64,000 bases of DNA from Mycolicibacterium sp. GF69 (GCF_003284965.1 NZ_QMEW01000004.1:162145-226144), one strand, 5' to 3'; shown: positions 42,876 through 57,238, counted from the stretch's first letter. Numbers and translations: made by a program. Notes: generated by a model not told the origin, from the sequence alone.

Positions 42876-43513
42876 ACGGTGTTGCAGCTCCGGGTGTTTC
42901 GCGTACGCGCGCGGCGCTGACCGTGATGGCGGCGTTGGCGGTGGCCGGCGTGCCGGTCGGCGCGCTGTGGTCGTGGCTGGCGCCCCCTATCGGCGGCGTG
43001 GTGGCGCTGACGCGCAGGGGTGATCGTGTCCGCGCCTATCTGGGAAACGAGGGCGACCACTTCTTCGTCGCGGCGTTCATGCTCGTCGGCATCCTCTGCG
43101 TCGTCGCGGTCATCGCCGCAGTGCTCGTGTGGCAGTGGCGGGCGCACCGCGGGCCGTTGATGATCGCGGCGCTGGCGACCGGCTGCATGCTGGCGGCCGG
43201 GGTGGCCGCGGGGCTCGGCGCGCTGATCGTGCACCTGCGGTACGGATCGATCGACGTGGCCGCCGCGCCGGTGACACCCGAGCACCGCGTGCACTACGTC
43301 GTGGAGGCCCCGCCGGTCTTCTTCGGGCACACCCCCATACAGGCTGCGTTGACGATCCTGTTTCCCGCCGCGGTGGCAGCGCTGGTCTACGCGTTGACCG
43401 CGGTGTCCACCGCGCGCGACGATCTCGGTGCCTGGCCGCCGGTCGAGGTGCCGGCGTTCGTGCCTCCGGTCACAGCGGAGAGCGTTCCACCGTCCGGCCC
43501 GTCATCACCTTGA
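42872..43513 (+). CDS. DUF2567 membrane protein
   Basis: 213-aa integral membrane protein with four predicted TM helices (residues ~11-33, ~64-87, ~94-116, ~155-176) and a loop containing the [18 protein letters not shown] segment between TM1 and TM2; the C-terminus is proline-rich. It matches the DUF2567 family (Rv1591) found after bioB-bsaP. Function is unknown. ATG 42872 overlaps the bsaP stop, so it is the third gene of the bioB operon. Its end overlaps the convergent lipase gene by 44 bp. Confidence 0.8.
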   Translation: MNGVAAPGVSRTRAALTVMAALAVAGVPVGALWSWLAPPIGGVVALTRRGDRVRAYLGNEGDHFFVAAFMLVGILCVVAVIAAVLVWQWRAHRGPLMIAALATGCMLAAGVAAGLGALIVHLRYGSIDVAAAPVTPEHRVHYVVEAPPVFFGHTPIQAALTILFPAAVAALVYALTAVSTARDDLGAWPPVEVPAFVPPVTAESVPPSGPSSP

Positions 43514-44807
43514 CCGCGATCTTGACAAGGCGCGTCATCCCGACGTAGGTCATCGGATTCAGCAGCGTCGGCCACTTCGTCCGGACCAAATGCTCTGAGA
43601 GCGGCTTACCGTCGAACCGATCAATCAACCAGCGCAGCGCCATCGGCGCCGACATCGGGTGCAGCAGCATGTGCTCGCTGAACAGATCGCGGTGGTAGGT
43701 GACCGACGCGCCGCCCGACCGGTAGATCTCGGTGAGCTCGTCGATGTCGTCGACCGAGACGATCCTGTCGTGCACGGCCTGCACGATCAGCACGGGCGGG
43801 GTGGGTACCGCGGTGCCCAGCTTGATGCTGTCGAAGACGTGCTTGACCTCGGGCATGTCCAGGATCTCGTTGAGCGGCCGGTCGACGAGCTTGTCCATGT
43901 CCATGCCCGCGAACCGCAGGACGGCCTGCGCGGTGGTCATGTTCTCGACGCGCATCAGCATCGACTTGCCCGCCTCGGTGGCGTGCTCCTGAATGACCCG
44001 GTCGAGTTCCGGATAGACGTGGGTCAGCGCCGCCACCACCATCGCGGGCAGTCCCGAATACAGGCTGCCGTTGAGGCGGCGGTACGCGTGGCCGAGATCC
44101 CCGACGGGGGAGCCGAGGACCGCGCCGACGATGTTGAGCTCCGGCGCGTACTGGGCGTGCATCTCGGCGGCCCACGCCGAGGCCAGCCCGCCGCCCGAGT
44201 AGCCCCAGAGCCCGACGGGCGCCGACTCGGCCAGGCCGAGGCGCTCACAGCTCACCGCCGCGCGCACACCGTCGAGGATGCGATAGCCCGGCTCGTAGGG
44301 CGTTCCCCAGAAGCCCCGCGGTCCCTCGTGGTCGGGGACCGAGACCGCCCACCCCTCAGCCAGCGCCGCTGCGATGAGGAGGAACTCGAACTGGGCGAGC
44401 GCGCCGGGGGCCAGCGCTCTGCGCCGCAGCGCATACGACGGGAAGCAGCGCGAGGAGACCGCGTCGATCGCGCACTGGTAGGAGACCACCGGCACGACGG
44501 CGCGGTTCGTACGTTCGGCCGGCACGATCACCGTCGTCACCGTGGCCTCCGGGGCACCGTTCATGTCGGTGGTGCGGTAGAGCAGTTGGGTGGCCGTGAA
44601 CTTCTGCGGGATCAGGCCCAGAAAGGCCAACTCGACGTCGCGGCTGCGCAGGACCGTGCCCGGTTCGGCGTGCTGGAAGCCACTGGGCGGTTCGTAGAAC
44701 GGGTCATCGGCGGGCAGCTGCGGGCGAACGCCGCGAGACAGATCCTCGTGGGGTACGTGTCCGATCCACTCGGCACCCGATGCAGGCGCGGCATTGCCCA
44801 GAGACAT
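43470..44807 (-). CDS. secretory-lipase-family alpha/beta hydrolase
   Basis: 445-aa hydrolase resembling fungal secretory lipases and mycobacterial Rv1592c. The nucleophile elbow is GYSGG (in [13 protein letters not shown]); an Asp/His pair is expected near [17 protein letters not shown] and [27 protein letters not shown] is a family N-terminal motif. No strong signal peptide is seen at ATG 44807. By family it hydrolyses acyl esters, perhaps triglycerides; the location between the biotin and NAD loci is conserved with M. tuberculosis. It overlaps the DUF2567 gene tail-to-tail. Confidence 0.85.
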   Translation of the reverse strand: MSLGNAAPASGAEWIGHVPHEDLSRGVRPQLPADDPFYEPPSGFQHAEPGTVLRSRDVELAFLGLIPQKFTATQLLYRTTDMNGAPEATVTTVIVPAERTNRAVVPVVSYQCAIDAVSSRCFPSYALRRRALAPGALAQFEFLLIAAALAEGWAVSVPDHEGPRGFWGTPYEPGYRILDGVRAAVSCERLGLAESAPVGLWGYSGGGLASAWAAEMHAQYAPELNIVGAVLGSPVGDLGHAYRRLNGSLYSGLPAMVVAALTHVYPELDRVIQEHATEAGKSMLMRVENMTTAQAVLRFAGMDMDKLVDRPLNEILDMPEVKHVFDSIKLGTAVPTPPVLIVQAVHDRIVSVDDIDELTEIYRSGGASVTYHRDLFSEHMLLHPMSAPMALRWLIDRFDGKPLSEHLVRTKWPTLLNPMTYVGMTRLVKIAVKVMTGRTVERSPL

Positions 44808-44849
44808 TCGGCCATTCTTGCTTAAGAGAGCGTTAAGAATCCAGTCGAC

Positions 44850-45554
44850 TCACCCGGGCGGCCGCAACGCCGCGAATTCATCGGTCACCCGGTAACGCGC
44901 CTCGGTGAACCGGTACAGGGCTGCCGGCCGGCCTCCGCTACGGCCGGACCGCGCCGTCGTGCCGGTGCGGACGATGACTTTGCGACGCTCGAGCACACGT
45001 TGCAGATTGGTCGCGTCCACCTGGTGACCCAGTGCGGCACTGTAAATGTCTCGCAGCGCAGATATCGCGAATTCCTTTGGCGCCAAGCCGAATCCAATGT
45101 TCGTATAGGAAAGCTTGGCGACGAGCCTGGTGCGTGCGTGCTCGATCATGGTCCCGTGGTCGAACGCCATCGGCGGCAGGTTGCTCACCGGATGCCAGCG
45201 GGTATCGGGCGGCAACTCCGGAGTGGCGGGGGAGGGCACGAGTCCGAGGAAGGTGGACGCGATCGTGCGGACGGCGGGGACCCGGTGCGGATCGGAGAAG
45301 ACGGCGAGTTGTTCCAAGTGAGCAAGCTCACGCAGATCCACTTTTTCGGCCAGTTGGCGGCGAACTGAGCTGGTCAGGTCTTCGTCATCGCCGAGTCGTC
45401 CGCCGGGAAGCGACCACTTGCCGCGCTCGGGATCGAGCGCTCGCTGCCACAACAGCACGTGAAGTGCCGGTTTCTGGGCACCGGCGGTCGAAGCGACCTC
45501 CCGGACCTGGAACACAGCGGCGAGCACCTCGTGCGCGGTGCTAGTATGGCGCAT
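44850..45554 (-). CDS. nrtR: Nudix-related transcriptional regulator of NAD synthesis
   Basis: 234-aa NrtR-type repressor. The N-terminal Nudix domain (LHVLLWQRALDPERGKWSLPGGRL) has a degenerate Nudix box (SVRRQLAEKVDL in place of REUxEExGU), so hydrolysis is probably lost. The C-terminal winged helix follows from about residue 155 (TNLQRVLERRKVIVRTGT). It is divergent from nadABC. ATG 45554 has TACAAT -10 (complement of 45562-45567) 7 nt upstream, so it is leaderless. The operator GTTTTCGA-N7-TCGAAAAC covers this -10 and the nadA start region. By family, an NAD-pathway metabolite such as ADP-ribose modulates binding. Confidence 0.9.
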   Translation of the reverse strand: MRHTSTAHEVLAAVFQVREVASTAGAQKPALHVLLWQRALDPERGKWSLPGGRLGDDEDLTSSVRRQLAEKVDLRELAHLEQLAVFSDPHRVPAVRTIASTFLGLVPSPATPELPPDTRWHPVSNLPPMAFDHGTMIEHARTRLVAKLSYTNIGFGLAPKEFAISALRDIYSAALGHQVDATNLQRVLERRKVIVRTGTTARSGRSGGRPAALYRFTEARYRVTDEFAALRPPG

Positions 45555-45577
45555 GTTTTCGATTGTAAGTCGAAAAC
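45555..45577. promoter_or_regulatory. NrtR operator
   Basis: Perfect palindrome GTTTTCGA-N7-TCGAAAAC in the 47-bp gap between nrtR and nadA. It overlaps the leaderless nrtR -10 and lies at the predicted start of the nadA transcript (TAGTAT -10 at 45542-45547), so one bound dimer should repress both genes. Confidence 0.88.
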
Positions 45578-45601
45578 TCGATTTGGACGAAGGAGGCGGC
45601 C

Positions 45602-46641
<1,040 letters not shown>

Positions 46642-46645
<4 letters not shown>

Positions 46646-48216
46646 CGCACCCCGCTGCCTGCGGTTCCGGCCGGTGGGCCGGTCACTGGCAGCAGCGCGC
46701 CGATGTCGTCGTCATCGGCACCGGCGTGGCGGGTCTGGTGGCAGCGCTCGCAGCGCATCGCGAGGGCCGAAAAGTCATGGTGCTCAGCAAGGCCCGCAGA
46801 CTTGTGGGGACCACCGCGACCTTCTATGCCCAGGGCGGGATCGCCGTGGTGCTGCCCGATGCCCTCCGCGACGACGGGGACTCGGTCGAGGCGCATATCG
46901 CCGACACCCTCGCCGCAGGCGCAGGCCTGTGCGATCCCGATGCCGTGCGCTCGATCGTCTCCGACGGGTACCCCGCAGTCGCCGAACTGGTGGACAGCGG
47001 CGCGCGCTTCGACGAGGCGGTGCCGGGTTCGTGGTCGCTGACCCGCGAGGGCGGTCATTCGCGACGCCGGATCATCCACGCCGGCGGCGACGCGACCGGA
47101 GCGGAGGTGCAGCGAGCGCTCAACGGCGCGGCCGCCACGCTCGACATCCGCCACAACCACGTCGCGGTCGAGATCCTGCACGACGCGGACGCGGTCACCG
47201 GAGTGCTGGTGCTCAACGACGACGGCCTCGGGGTGGTGCACGCGCCGTCGGTGATTCTCGCGACCGGGGGACTGGGGCATCTCTACTCGGCCACCACCAA
47301 TCCCGACGGTTCCACCGGAGACGGTATTGCGCTGGCGATGTGGGCCGGGCTGGCGGTCAGCGACATCGAGTTCATCCAGTTCCATCCGACCATGCTCTTC
47401 GACGGCCACAACGCGGGCAGACGGCCACTGATCACCGAGGCGGTCCGCGGCGAGGGCGCGGTTCTCGTTGACTCTCAAGGCCGTTCGGTGACCCGAGGTG
47501 TTCACCCGATGGGCGACCTCGCCCCCCGGGATGTGGTGGCCGCCGCGATCCACGCCCGCATCGAGCAGACCGGCGCACCGTGTGTGTTCCTCGACGCACG
47601 GCGGATCGAGGGTTTCACGAAGCGGTTCCCGACGGTGACCGCCGCCTGCCGGGCGGCCGGTATCGATCCCACGCTCGAGGCCATTCCTGTGCTCCCCGGC
47701 GCGCACTACAGCTGCGGCGGTTTGGTCACCGACGTGCACGGACGCACCGATATCGCCGGTCTGTTCGCAGCCGGCGAGGTCGCGCGCACCGGTATGCACG
47801 GCGCGAACCGGCTGGCGTCCAACAGCCTGCTCGAAGGCCTGGTCGTCGGGGGTCGGGCCGGAAAGGCCGCCGCCGCACACGCTTTGGCCGCCGGGCCCAC
47901 GACAGCGCGGCCACCCGAACCGGCAATGCGACGCGCACTGCCGCGGGCCGATCTGCAGCGGACGATGACCAAGAACGCCGGGGTGGTCCGCGATGCCGAC
48001 GGCTTGCAGATCCTGGCCAAGGAACTGGACACCGCACCGCCGCGGGTGATCGCTTCGCGCGCCGACTTCGAAGATGCCGCGCTGACGACCGCCGCAGGCG
48101 CGGTCGCGGCGGCGGCGCTGACCCGCACCGAATCCCGCGGCTGTCATCACCGGCGCGACTATCCGGAAACGGATACCGCGCAGGTGCGCGGCGTCATCGC
48201 GGCCGGGGTGTGCTGA
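46642..48216 (+). CDS. nadB: L-aspartate oxidase
   Basis: 524-aa FAD enzyme that oxidises aspartate to iminoaspartate for NadA. The dinucleotide-binding motif GTGVAG is at residues 26-31. [12 protein letters not shown], the EFIQFHPT segment, [12 protein letters not shown] and [17 protein letters not shown] are family motifs. The N-terminal ~20 residues are longer than usual. It overlaps nadA (ATGA) and nadC (TGATG), pointing to coupled translation. Confidence 0.96.
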
Positions 48217-49082
48217 TGGCGCTGACCGCCGATGAGCTCTTCGAGGCTCGCAAGGTGATCGGCCGCGGCCTGGAAGAAGACCTGCGCCACGGGCCGGACG
48301 TCACCACGCTCGCGACAGTTCCGGCTGACGCGCGGACCACGGCGTCGATGGTGGCTCGCGAAGCCGGGGTCATCGCCGGTGTGGACATCGCGCTGCTCGC
48401 CCTCGACGAGGTGCTCGGTCCCGACGGGTATCTGGTCAAGCACCGCGTAAAGGACGGTGTCCGGCTCGAACCGGGCGGCGCCGTGCTCACGGTCGAAGCA
48501 CCCACCCGGGGGCTGCTGACGGTCGAGCGGACGACGCTGAACCTCGTCTGTCATCTTTCCGGTATCGCGACCACCACCGCGGCGTGGGTCGATGCGGTCT
48601 CCGGAACCGGCGCGAAGATCCGCGACACCCGCAAGACGCTGCCGGGTCTGCGCACGCTGCAGAAGTACGCCGTGCGCGTCGGCGGTGGGCTCAACCACCG
48701 GATGGGTCTCGGGGACGCGGCGCTGATCAAGGACAACCACGTCGCGGCCGCCGGGTCGGTCGTGGCGGCGTTGCGGGCGGTGCAGGCGACCGCGCCGGAC
48801 ATCGAATGCGAAGTCGAGGTGGACTCGCTCGAACAGCTCGATGAGGTGCTGTCCGAGGACCTGGGGCCCGGCGCTTTGGTGCTGCTGGACAACTTCCCGG
48901 TGTGGCAGACGCAGATTGCGGTGCAGCGCCGCGATTCTCGGTCACCGGCGACGAAGCTGGAATCGTCGGGCGGACTGTCGCTCGACAGCGCCGCCGAGTA
49001 TGCGGGTACCGGTGTCGACTACCTCGCGGTCGGGGCGCTCACCCATTCGGTGCGGGTGCTCGATATCGGGCTCGATCTCTAG
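48216..49082 (+). CDS. nadC: nicotinate-nucleotide pyrophosphorylase (carboxylating)
   Basis: 288-aa type II phosphoribosyltransferase that turns quinolinate and PRPP into nicotinate mononucleotide and CO2. RTTLNLVCHLSGIAT, RDTRKTLPGLR and KDNHV contain the substrate-binding basic residues; ESSGGLSLDSAAEYAGTGVDYLAVGALTHS closes the barrel. ATG 48216 shares a base with the nadB stop; the longer open frame upstream is inside nadB. It completes the de novo NAD operon. Confidence 0.96.
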   Translation: MALTADELFEARKVIGRGLEEDLRHGPDVTTLATVPADARTTASMVAREAGVIAGVDIALLALDEVLGPDGYLVKHRVKDGVRLEPGGAVLTVEAPTRGLLTVERTTLNLVCHLSGIATTTAAWVDAVSGTGAKIRDTRKTLPGLRTLQKYAVRVGGGLNHRMGLGDAALIKDNHVAAAGSVVAALRAVQATAPDIECEVEVDSLEQLDEVLSEDLGPGALVLLDNFPVWQTQIAVQRRDSRSPATKLESSGGLSLDSAAEYAGTGVDYLAVGALTHSVRVLDIGLDL

Positions 49083-49104
49083 GACGGCCGATACCATCGG
49101 TCGC

Positions 49105-49587
49105 GTGGATGAGGATTCGTCGCGCCGTGTCACGTTGTTGGCCGCGGTCAGCTTGGTCGTCGCCGTCGCTGCCCTGGCAGTTGCGGGGTGGACGCTGTAC
49201 CGGTCGAGCCAGTCGGGCACCGAGTACGACGAGGCCCAGACCGCCGATGCCAAGGCCAAGGTCTGCGCGGCCGCGGATGTCGTACGAAAGGGCGTCTCCC
49301 TCAACACGAACTTGCGGCCGGAAGGGGGCCCGCAGGACGTCACCGGCGCCCAGGCCGTCGCCGCCAACGCGCGGATCTCGTTGTACGACGGCGGTCAGTA
49401 CCTGCTGGACCGGCTCGATCCGGCCACTCCGCCGGTGCTCAGCGAGAAGGTCCGCCAGTTCGCGAACAACCTGATCGACATCGGCGCCAACGCCACCGCG
49501 GGGGTGCCGAACGACGATCCAGCGCAAGCGAAGCGGCTGTCCGATGCCGATGCCGAGAACAAGAGCATCACCGAACTCTGCAAGTAG
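49105..49587 (+). CDS. conserved mycobacterial membrane-anchored protein, unknown function
   Basis: 160-aa protein with a short cytoplasmic N-terminus, one TM helix (LLAAVSLVVAVAALAVAGWTLY) and an extracytoplasmic helical domain with two cysteines (KVCAAAD and the terminal ELCK). This layout (TM, then DAKAKVCAA...VSLNTNL) is common among mycobacterial membrane proteins of unknown function. GTG 49105 is supported by a TACCAT -10 at 49092-49097, 7 nt upstream, so it has its own leaderless promoter and is not simply the fourth nad gene. Confidence 0.7.
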   Translation: MDEDSSRRVTLLAAVSLVVAVAALAVAGWTLYRSSQSGTEYDEAQTADAKAKVCAAADVVRKGVSLNTNLRPEGGPQDVTGAQAVAANARISLYDGGQYLLDRLDPATPPVLSEKVRQFANNLIDIGANATAGVPNDDPAQAKRLSDADAENKSITELCK

Positions 49588-49596
49588 CTCAGACGT

Positions 49597-50007
49597 TCAC
49601 GCGATATCGGCGACGAAGATCGCCATCCGGCCCGCTTGGAGACGGGCCATCAGCGGTAGTCCGTCGGCGTTCTGGCCCGCGGGAACGATGCGGGGATTGA
49701 CCAGATGCAGATCGCGGCGGGTGAGATGCAGATCGGCCTCGCCGGCGGCCAACACATTCTTCACCCAGTCCGTCTTTCCGTGCCCGAGCGCGATAGCGGC
49801 GGTGTCGCCCTTGCGGTACACAGTGACGATCGTCTCGTAGGGCTTACCGGACTTGCGCCCGCGATGTTTGATCGTCGCCATCCCCGGCATCAGCCGAGAG
49901 AACGGCCTGATCATCTTGTTGAGGTATTTGACCTGCAGATTCTCGAACCAGGGCGGAAATACCATCGGAACGCCGGGCGCGTTGTTGGGATGCTCACTGG
50001 CTCGCAT
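49597..50007 (-). CDS. F420/deazaflavin-dependent nitroreductase-family protein
   Basis: 136-aa split-barrel protein with the family segment [35 protein letters not shown] and a C-terminal [11 protein letters not shown]. Length and position between nadC and hisD match Rv1598c. Like the gene at 27055 it belongs to the deazaflavin-dependent oxidoreductase group, but the two are not close paralogues. ATG 50007 has GGAGG 4 nt upstream; the much longer open frame on this strand is an artefact of antisense hisD. The cofactor has not been verified. Confidence 0.75.
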   Translation of the reverse strand: MRASEHPNNAPGVPMVFPPWFENLQVKYLNKMIRPFSRLMPGMATIKHRGRKSGKPYETIVTVYRKGDTAAIALGHGKTDWVKNVLAAGEADLHLTRRDLHLVNPRIVPAGQNADGLPLMARLQAGRMAIFVADIA

Positions 50008-50052
50008 GGCGCCTCCATAACCGATTTGGTCTGCTCTGGGAGAATAGACAGC

Positions 50053-53142
<3,090 letters not shown>

Positions 53143-53146
<4 letters not shown>

Positions 53147-53772
53147 CGGGGATCTCGCCGAAAGTCGTCGTTCTTGATTACGGCTCGGGCAACCTGAGAT
53201 CGGCGCAGCGGGCGTTGGAGCGCGTCGGTGCCGACGTCACCGTGACCTCCGACGAGGGGGCCGCCGCCAATGCCGACGGTCTCGTGGTGCCCGGCGTCGG
53301 TGCGTTCGAGGCGTGCATGGCCGGGCTGCGCAAGATCGACGGCGACCGGCTGATCGCCGACCGGGTCACGGCGAACCGGCCCGTGCTGGGCGTCTGCGTC
53401 GGCATGCAGATCCTGTTCTCGCGCGGTGTCGAGTTCGGCGTGGAGACCACCGGATGCGGCCAGTGGCCCGGTGCCGTTGTGCGGCTCGACGCGCCGGTGA
53501 TTCCGCACATGGGCTGGAATGTCGTCGACGCACCGCAGGACAGCACGCTGTTCGCCGGGCTGGACGCCGGCACCCGCTTCTACTTCGTGCACTCGTATGC
53601 CGCCCAACAGTGGGAGGGCGCGCCCGGCGCGAAGTTGACGTGGGCGACCCACCACGTGCCGTTCCTGGCGGCCGTCGAAGACGGTGCGCTGTCGGCGACG
53701 CAGTTCCACCCGGAAAAGAGCGGTGATGCCGGTGCCGCATTGCTCGCCAACTGGGTGAAGGCGTTAGGTTGA
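53143..53772 (+). CDS. hisH: imidazole glycerol phosphate synthase, glutaminase subunit
   Basis: 209-aa class I glutamine amidotransferase that feeds ammonia to HisF. The catalytic triad is C85 (LGVCVGMQ), H189 and E191 (QFHPEKSG). DYGSGNLRS and VPGVGAF are N-terminal motifs. GTG 53143 overlaps the hisB stop by 4 bp. The partner hisF lies two genes downstream. Confidence 0.95.
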
Positions 53773-54518
53773 CCGACGTGCCGAAACGATTGATTCTTCT
53801 GCCCGCCGTCGACGTGGTCGAGGGGCGCGCCGTGCGTCTGGTTCAGGGCCAGGCCGGCAGCGAGACCGAATACGGCTCGGCGCTGGAGGCCGCGCTGACT
53901 TGGCAACGCGACGGCGCGGAGTGGATCCACCTGGTCGACCTCGACGCCGCGTTCGGCCGGGGCAGCAACCGCGAACTGCTGGCCGAAGTGGTCGGCAAGC
54001 TGGACGTGGCGGTCGAGTTGTCCGGCGGCATCCGCGACGACGATTCGCTGTCGGCGGCCCTGGCGACCGGCTGCGCCCGGGTGAACCTCGGTACCGCGGC
54101 GCTGGAGAACCCGCAGTGGTGCGCGAAGGTCGTCGCCGAACACGGCGAGCGCGTGGCCGTCGGCCTGGACGTCAAGATCGTGGGCGAAGATCACCGGCTC
54201 CGCGGCCGCGGCTGGGAGACCGACGGCGGCGACCTCTGGGAGGTGCTGGAACGGCTTGACCGGGAAGGTTGTTCACGCTTCGTGGTCACCGACGTCACCA
54301 AGGACGGCACGCTGAACGGACCCAACCTCGAACTGCTGTCGACGGTGACCGAGCGCACCGACGCGCCGGTCATCGCGTCCGGCGGGGTGTCGAGTCTGGA
54401 CGATCTGCGGGCGATCGCCACGCTCACCGACCGCGGGGTCGAGGGCGCGATTGTCGGAAAGGCGTTGTACGCCGGGCGATTCACGCTGCCTGACGCCCTG
54501 GCCGCGGTGGAGCAGTAG
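53769..54518 (+). CDS. priA: phosphoribosyl isomerase A (bifunctional HisA/TrpF)
   Basis: 249-aa (beta/alpha)8 isomerase. Catalytic aspartates are in [18 protein letters not shown] (D15) and [14 protein letters not shown]. Actinobacterial PriA isomerises both ProFAR (histidine) and PRA (tryptophan). No trpF is present in the trp cluster of this window, consistent with the dual role. TTG 53769 overlaps the hisH stop (TTGA); GTG 53778 is an alternative. The stop abuts impA with no gap. Confidence 0.93.
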   Translation: MTDVPKRLILLPAVDVVEGRAVRLVQGQAGSETEYGSALEAALTWQRDGAEWIHLVDLDAAFGRGSNRELLAEVVGKLDVAVELSGGIRDDDSLSAALATGCARVNLGTAALENPQWCAKVVAEHGERVAVGLDVKIVGEDHRLRGRGWETDGGDLWEVLERLDREGCSRFVVTDVTKDGTLNGPNLELLSTVTERTDAPVIASGGVSSLDDLRAIATLTDRGVEGAIVGKALYAGRFTLPDALAAVEQ

Positions 54519-55334
54519 ATGGCGCTGGACGCGGCCGACCTCGACGCACTGGTCGCCGAAGCCGCGCAGATCCTGGACGACGCCGCCACCCCGTTCATCG
54601 AAGGCCACCGTGCGGAGTCGGCCGTGCAGAAGAAGGGTAACGACTTCGCCACCGAGGTCGATCTGGCGATCGAACGTCAGGTCGTTTCGGCGCTGACCGC
54701 CAGAACCGGCATCGAGGTGCACGGCGAGGAGTTTGGCGGCGCGGACCTGAACTCGCCGTTGGTGTGGGTGCTAGACCCGATCGACGGCACGTTCAACTAC
54801 GCCGCCGGTTCGCCGATGGCGGCTATCCTGCTCGGTCTCGTTCGCGACGGCCAGCCGGTGGCGGGGCTGACATGGGTGCCGTTCACCGGTGAACGGTTCA
54901 CCGCCGTGGCCGGGGGACCGTTGCGCAGCAACGGGGTCGAGCAGCCCACCTTGGAGCCGGCCGATCTCTCCGACTCGATCGTCGGGCTCAGCACCTTCAA
55001 CGTCGACTCCCGTGGAAGGGTGCCTGGGCGTTACCGGCTGGCCGTCATCGAGAGTCTGAGCCGCAACTGCTCGCGGATGCGAATGCACGGCGCCACCGGG
55101 ATCGACCTGGCTTACACAGCTGCTGGAATTCTCGGTGGCGCAGTCAGTTTCGGTGGCCACGTGTGGGACCACGCCGCGGGGGTGGCGTTGATCCGCGCGG
55201 CCGGTGGTGTCGTGACCGATCTCGCCGGCAACGACTGGACGGTAGATTGCCCGTCGGCGCTCGCCGGGATTCCCGGCCTGCACGGACAACTGCTCGATGT
55301 GCTTCGTGCAGTCGGCGATCCCAAGGACTTCTGA
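54519..55334 (+). CDS. impA: inositol-monophosphatase-family phosphatase in the his operon
   Basis: 271-aa Mg-dependent phosphatase: GEEFGG (metal Glu), [12 protein letters not shown] (central motif) and [15 protein letters not shown] (C-terminal metal Asp). It corresponds to ImpA (Rv1604). It lies inside the his operon, starting right after the priA stop and sharing a base with the hisF start (TGATG). The operon lacks a dedicated histidinol-phosphate phosphatase and IMPase-fold enzymes do this job in mycobacteria, so histidinol phosphate is a realistic substrate beside inositol phosphate. Confidence 0.9.
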   Translation: MALDAADLDALVAEAAQILDDAATPFIEGHRAESAVQKKGNDFATEVDLAIERQVVSALTARTGIEVHGEEFGGADLNSPLVWVLDPIDGTFNYAAGSPMAAILLGLVRDGQPVAGLTWVPFTGERFTAVAGGPLRSNGVEQPTLEPADLSDSIVGLSTFNVDSRGRVPGRYRLAVIESLSRNCSRMRMHGATGIDLAYTAAGILGGAVSFGGHVWDHAAGVALIRAAGGVVTDLAGNDWTVDCPSALAGIPGLHGQLLDVLRAVGDPKDF

Positions 55335-56116
55335 TGGATGCGAAAAACCTCGCGGTACGGATCATTCCGTGCCTGGACGTCGACGACGGGCGGGTGGTGA
55401 AGGGCGTCAACTTCGAGAACCTGCGCGACGCGGGCGATCCCGTGGAGTTGGCTGCGGCCTACGACGCCGAGGGCGCCGACGAACTGACGTTTCTCGACGT
55501 GACCGCATCCTCCTCCGGGCGGGCCACGATGCTCGAGGTGGTGAAGAAGACCGCCGAGCAGGTGTTCATACCGTTGACGGTCGGCGGTGGCGTGCGATCA
55601 GTGGCCGATGTCGACGTGCTGCTGCGCGCGGGGGCGGACAAGGTCGCGGTCAACACGGCCGCGATCGCCCGGCCCGAATTGCTCGCCGAATTGGCGCGCC
55701 AGTTCGGTTCGCAGTGCATCGTGCTGTCGGTCGACGCGCGGACTGTGCCGCAGGACCAGGAGCCCACTCCGTCAGGATGGGAGGTCACCACCCACGGCGG
55801 ACGTCGGGGCACCGGATCCGACGCCATCGAATGGGCAACGCGCGGAGCCGAACTCGGTGTCGGTGAGATCCTGCTGAACTCGATGGACTTCGACGGCACC
55901 AAGGCCGGTTTCGACCTGCCGATGATCGAAGCGGTGCGCGGCGCCGTCAACGTTCCGGTGATCGCCAGCGGCGGCGCCGGGGCGCCCGAACATTTCGCAC
56001 CGGCCGTCGCCGCGGGGGCGGACGCCGTGCTGGCCGCGAGCGTCTTCCACTTCCGCGAGCTCACCATCGGCCAGGTGAAAGCGGCGATGGCGGAAGAAGG
56101 GGTCGTGGTGCGATGA
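55334..56116 (+). CDS. hisF: imidazole glycerol phosphate synthase, cyclase subunit
   Basis: 260-aa (beta/alpha)8 cyclase that combines PRFAR with HisH-derived ammonia to give ImGP and AICAR. Catalytic aspartates are in [17 protein letters not shown] and [21 protein letters not shown] and [13 protein letters not shown] bind phosphates. ATG 55334 shares its A with the impA TGA. It overlaps hisI by 4 bp. Confidence 0.96.
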   Translation: MDAKNLAVRIIPCLDVDDGRVVKGVNFENLRDAGDPVELAAAYDAEGADELTFLDVTASSSGRATMLEVVKKTAEQVFIPLTVGGGVRSVADVDVLLRAGADKVAVNTAAIARPELLAELARQFGSQCIVLSVDARTVPQDQEPTPSGWEVTTHGGRRGTGSDAIEWATRGAELGVGEILLNSMDFDGTKAGFDLPMIEAVRGAVNVPVIASGGAGAPEHFAPAVAAGADAVLAASVFHFRELTIGQVKAAMAEEGVVVR

Positions 56117-56460
56117 GTCTGGAAGCTGGTATCGCGTCGCGGCTCAAACGCGACGCCAACGGGTTGATCACCGCGGTGGTGCAGGAACGCGGTACGGGAC
56201 AGGTGCTGATGGTGGCGTGGATGGACGACCTCGCACTCGCCCGCACGCTGGAAACCCGCCGGGCGACGTACTATTCGCGTTCGCGCCAGCAGCACTGGGT
56301 CAAGGGTGAGACGTCCGGCCACACTCAGTACGTGCACTCGGTACGGCTCGACTGCGACGGCGACACGGTGCTGCTGGAGGTGGACCAGGTCGACGGAGCC
56401 TGTCACACCGGCGACCACAGCTGCTTCGACGCGGACCAGCTGCTCGCACCCGAGGTTTAG
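56113..56460 (+). CDS. hisI: phosphoribosyl-AMP cyclohydrolase
   Basis: 115-aa zinc enzyme, the third step of histidine synthesis. [37 protein letters not shown] and [26 protein letters not shown] supply the metal-binding Asp and Cys residues. No PRA-PH (HisE) domain is fused, so hisE must be elsewhere. It ends the his operon; about 120 bp with no gene I can support separate it from the convergent bcpB gene. Confidence 0.95.
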   Translation: MSLEAGIASRLKRDANGLITAVVQERGTGQVLMVAWMDDLALARTLETRRATYYSRSRQQHWVKGETSGHTQYVHSVRLDCDGDTVLLEVDQVDGACHTGDHSCFDADQLLAPEV

Positions 56461-56583
56461 CTCGCCGGCGGCTCGCCTAGACGTCGATGATGCGAGTGGC
56501 TTTGGCGCGGGATGATCTGCTTGCCGTCTCGGCGGAACGTCACATCGGCGAGTTCGCGGACCGGCGTCACCCGCGGACCGCTG

Positions 56584-57048
56584 TCACGCCGTCTGGCGCC
56601 GGCGCAGCACCTCGAGTGCTTTGTCAGCGTGGCTGTCCATGCTGATCTCCGACGCGATGACGGCCAGCACGGTGCGGTCGGTGTCGATCACGAAGGTGGT
56701 CCGCTTCACGGGCATGAATTTGCCGAGCAGGCCCCGCTTCACGCCGAACTGGGTGGCGACGGCGCCGTCGGAATCCGAGAGCAGCGGATAGTCGAACCCC
56801 TCCTTGGCGGCGAATTTCGCCTGCTTGTCGACCGCATCGGTGCTGATGCCGACCCGATTCGCGCCGACCGCGGCGAATTCGGCCGCCAGGTCGCGGAAAT
56901 GGCAGGCCTCCTTGGTGCACCCCGGTGTCATCGCCGCGGGATAGAAGAACAACACGACCGGCCCGTCGGCGAGCAACTCGCGCAGGCTTCGCACTGTGCC
57001 CGTCTGGTCGGGCAGTTTGAACTCGGCTACCTGATCGCCCTGATTCAT
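56584..57048 (-). CDS. bcpB: thiol peroxidase of the Bcp/PrxQ family
   Basis: 154-aa peroxiredoxin. The peroxidatic cysteine is in PAAMTPGCTKEACHFRD, with the second cysteine 5 residues on, as in atypical 2-Cys PrxQ enzymes. Length equals M. tuberculosis BcpB (Rv1608c), and the position between hisI and trpE is the same. It reduces hydroperoxides with thioredoxin-type donors. ATG 57048 is supported by TAGCGT -10 (complement of 57056-57061) 7 nt upstream, so it is leaderless; longer frames run antisense to trpE. Confidence 0.93.
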   Translation of the reverse strand: MNQGDQVAEFKLPDQTGTVRSLRELLADGPVVLFFYPAAMTPGCTKEACHFRDLAAEFAAVGANRVGISTDAVDKQAKFAAKEGFDYPLLSDSDGAVATQFGVKRGLLGKFMPVKRTTFVIDTDRTVLAVIASEISMDSHADKALEVLRRRQTA

Positions 57049-57238
57049 GCACGTCACGCTACGCCTGACCGGTGTGATCGAGGCGACCGCGCCAATCAAT
57101 CGCCCAGACCGACGTTTTGGCTGGCTTCGAACAATCGGAGCGACCATTGCGTCGGTTTCAAGGTCTTGCAGTCCGACGGCAAAGCCGCTGACGCCTGCGT
57201 CGTCCTGCCCGCTGGGGTGCGTCTGGGACACTTGACGC

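Noticed and set aside
56461..56583. Gene remnant between hisI and bcpB
   Set aside because: A short minus-strand reading (VREL-ADVTFRRDGKQ-like) is open, but it has no start or homologue I recognise; too little to support.
57047..57235. Tryptophan leader peptide before trpE
   Set aside because: The 62-codon frame has only two separated Trp codons, runs from inside the bcpB start region, and no attenuator-terminator pair was visible.
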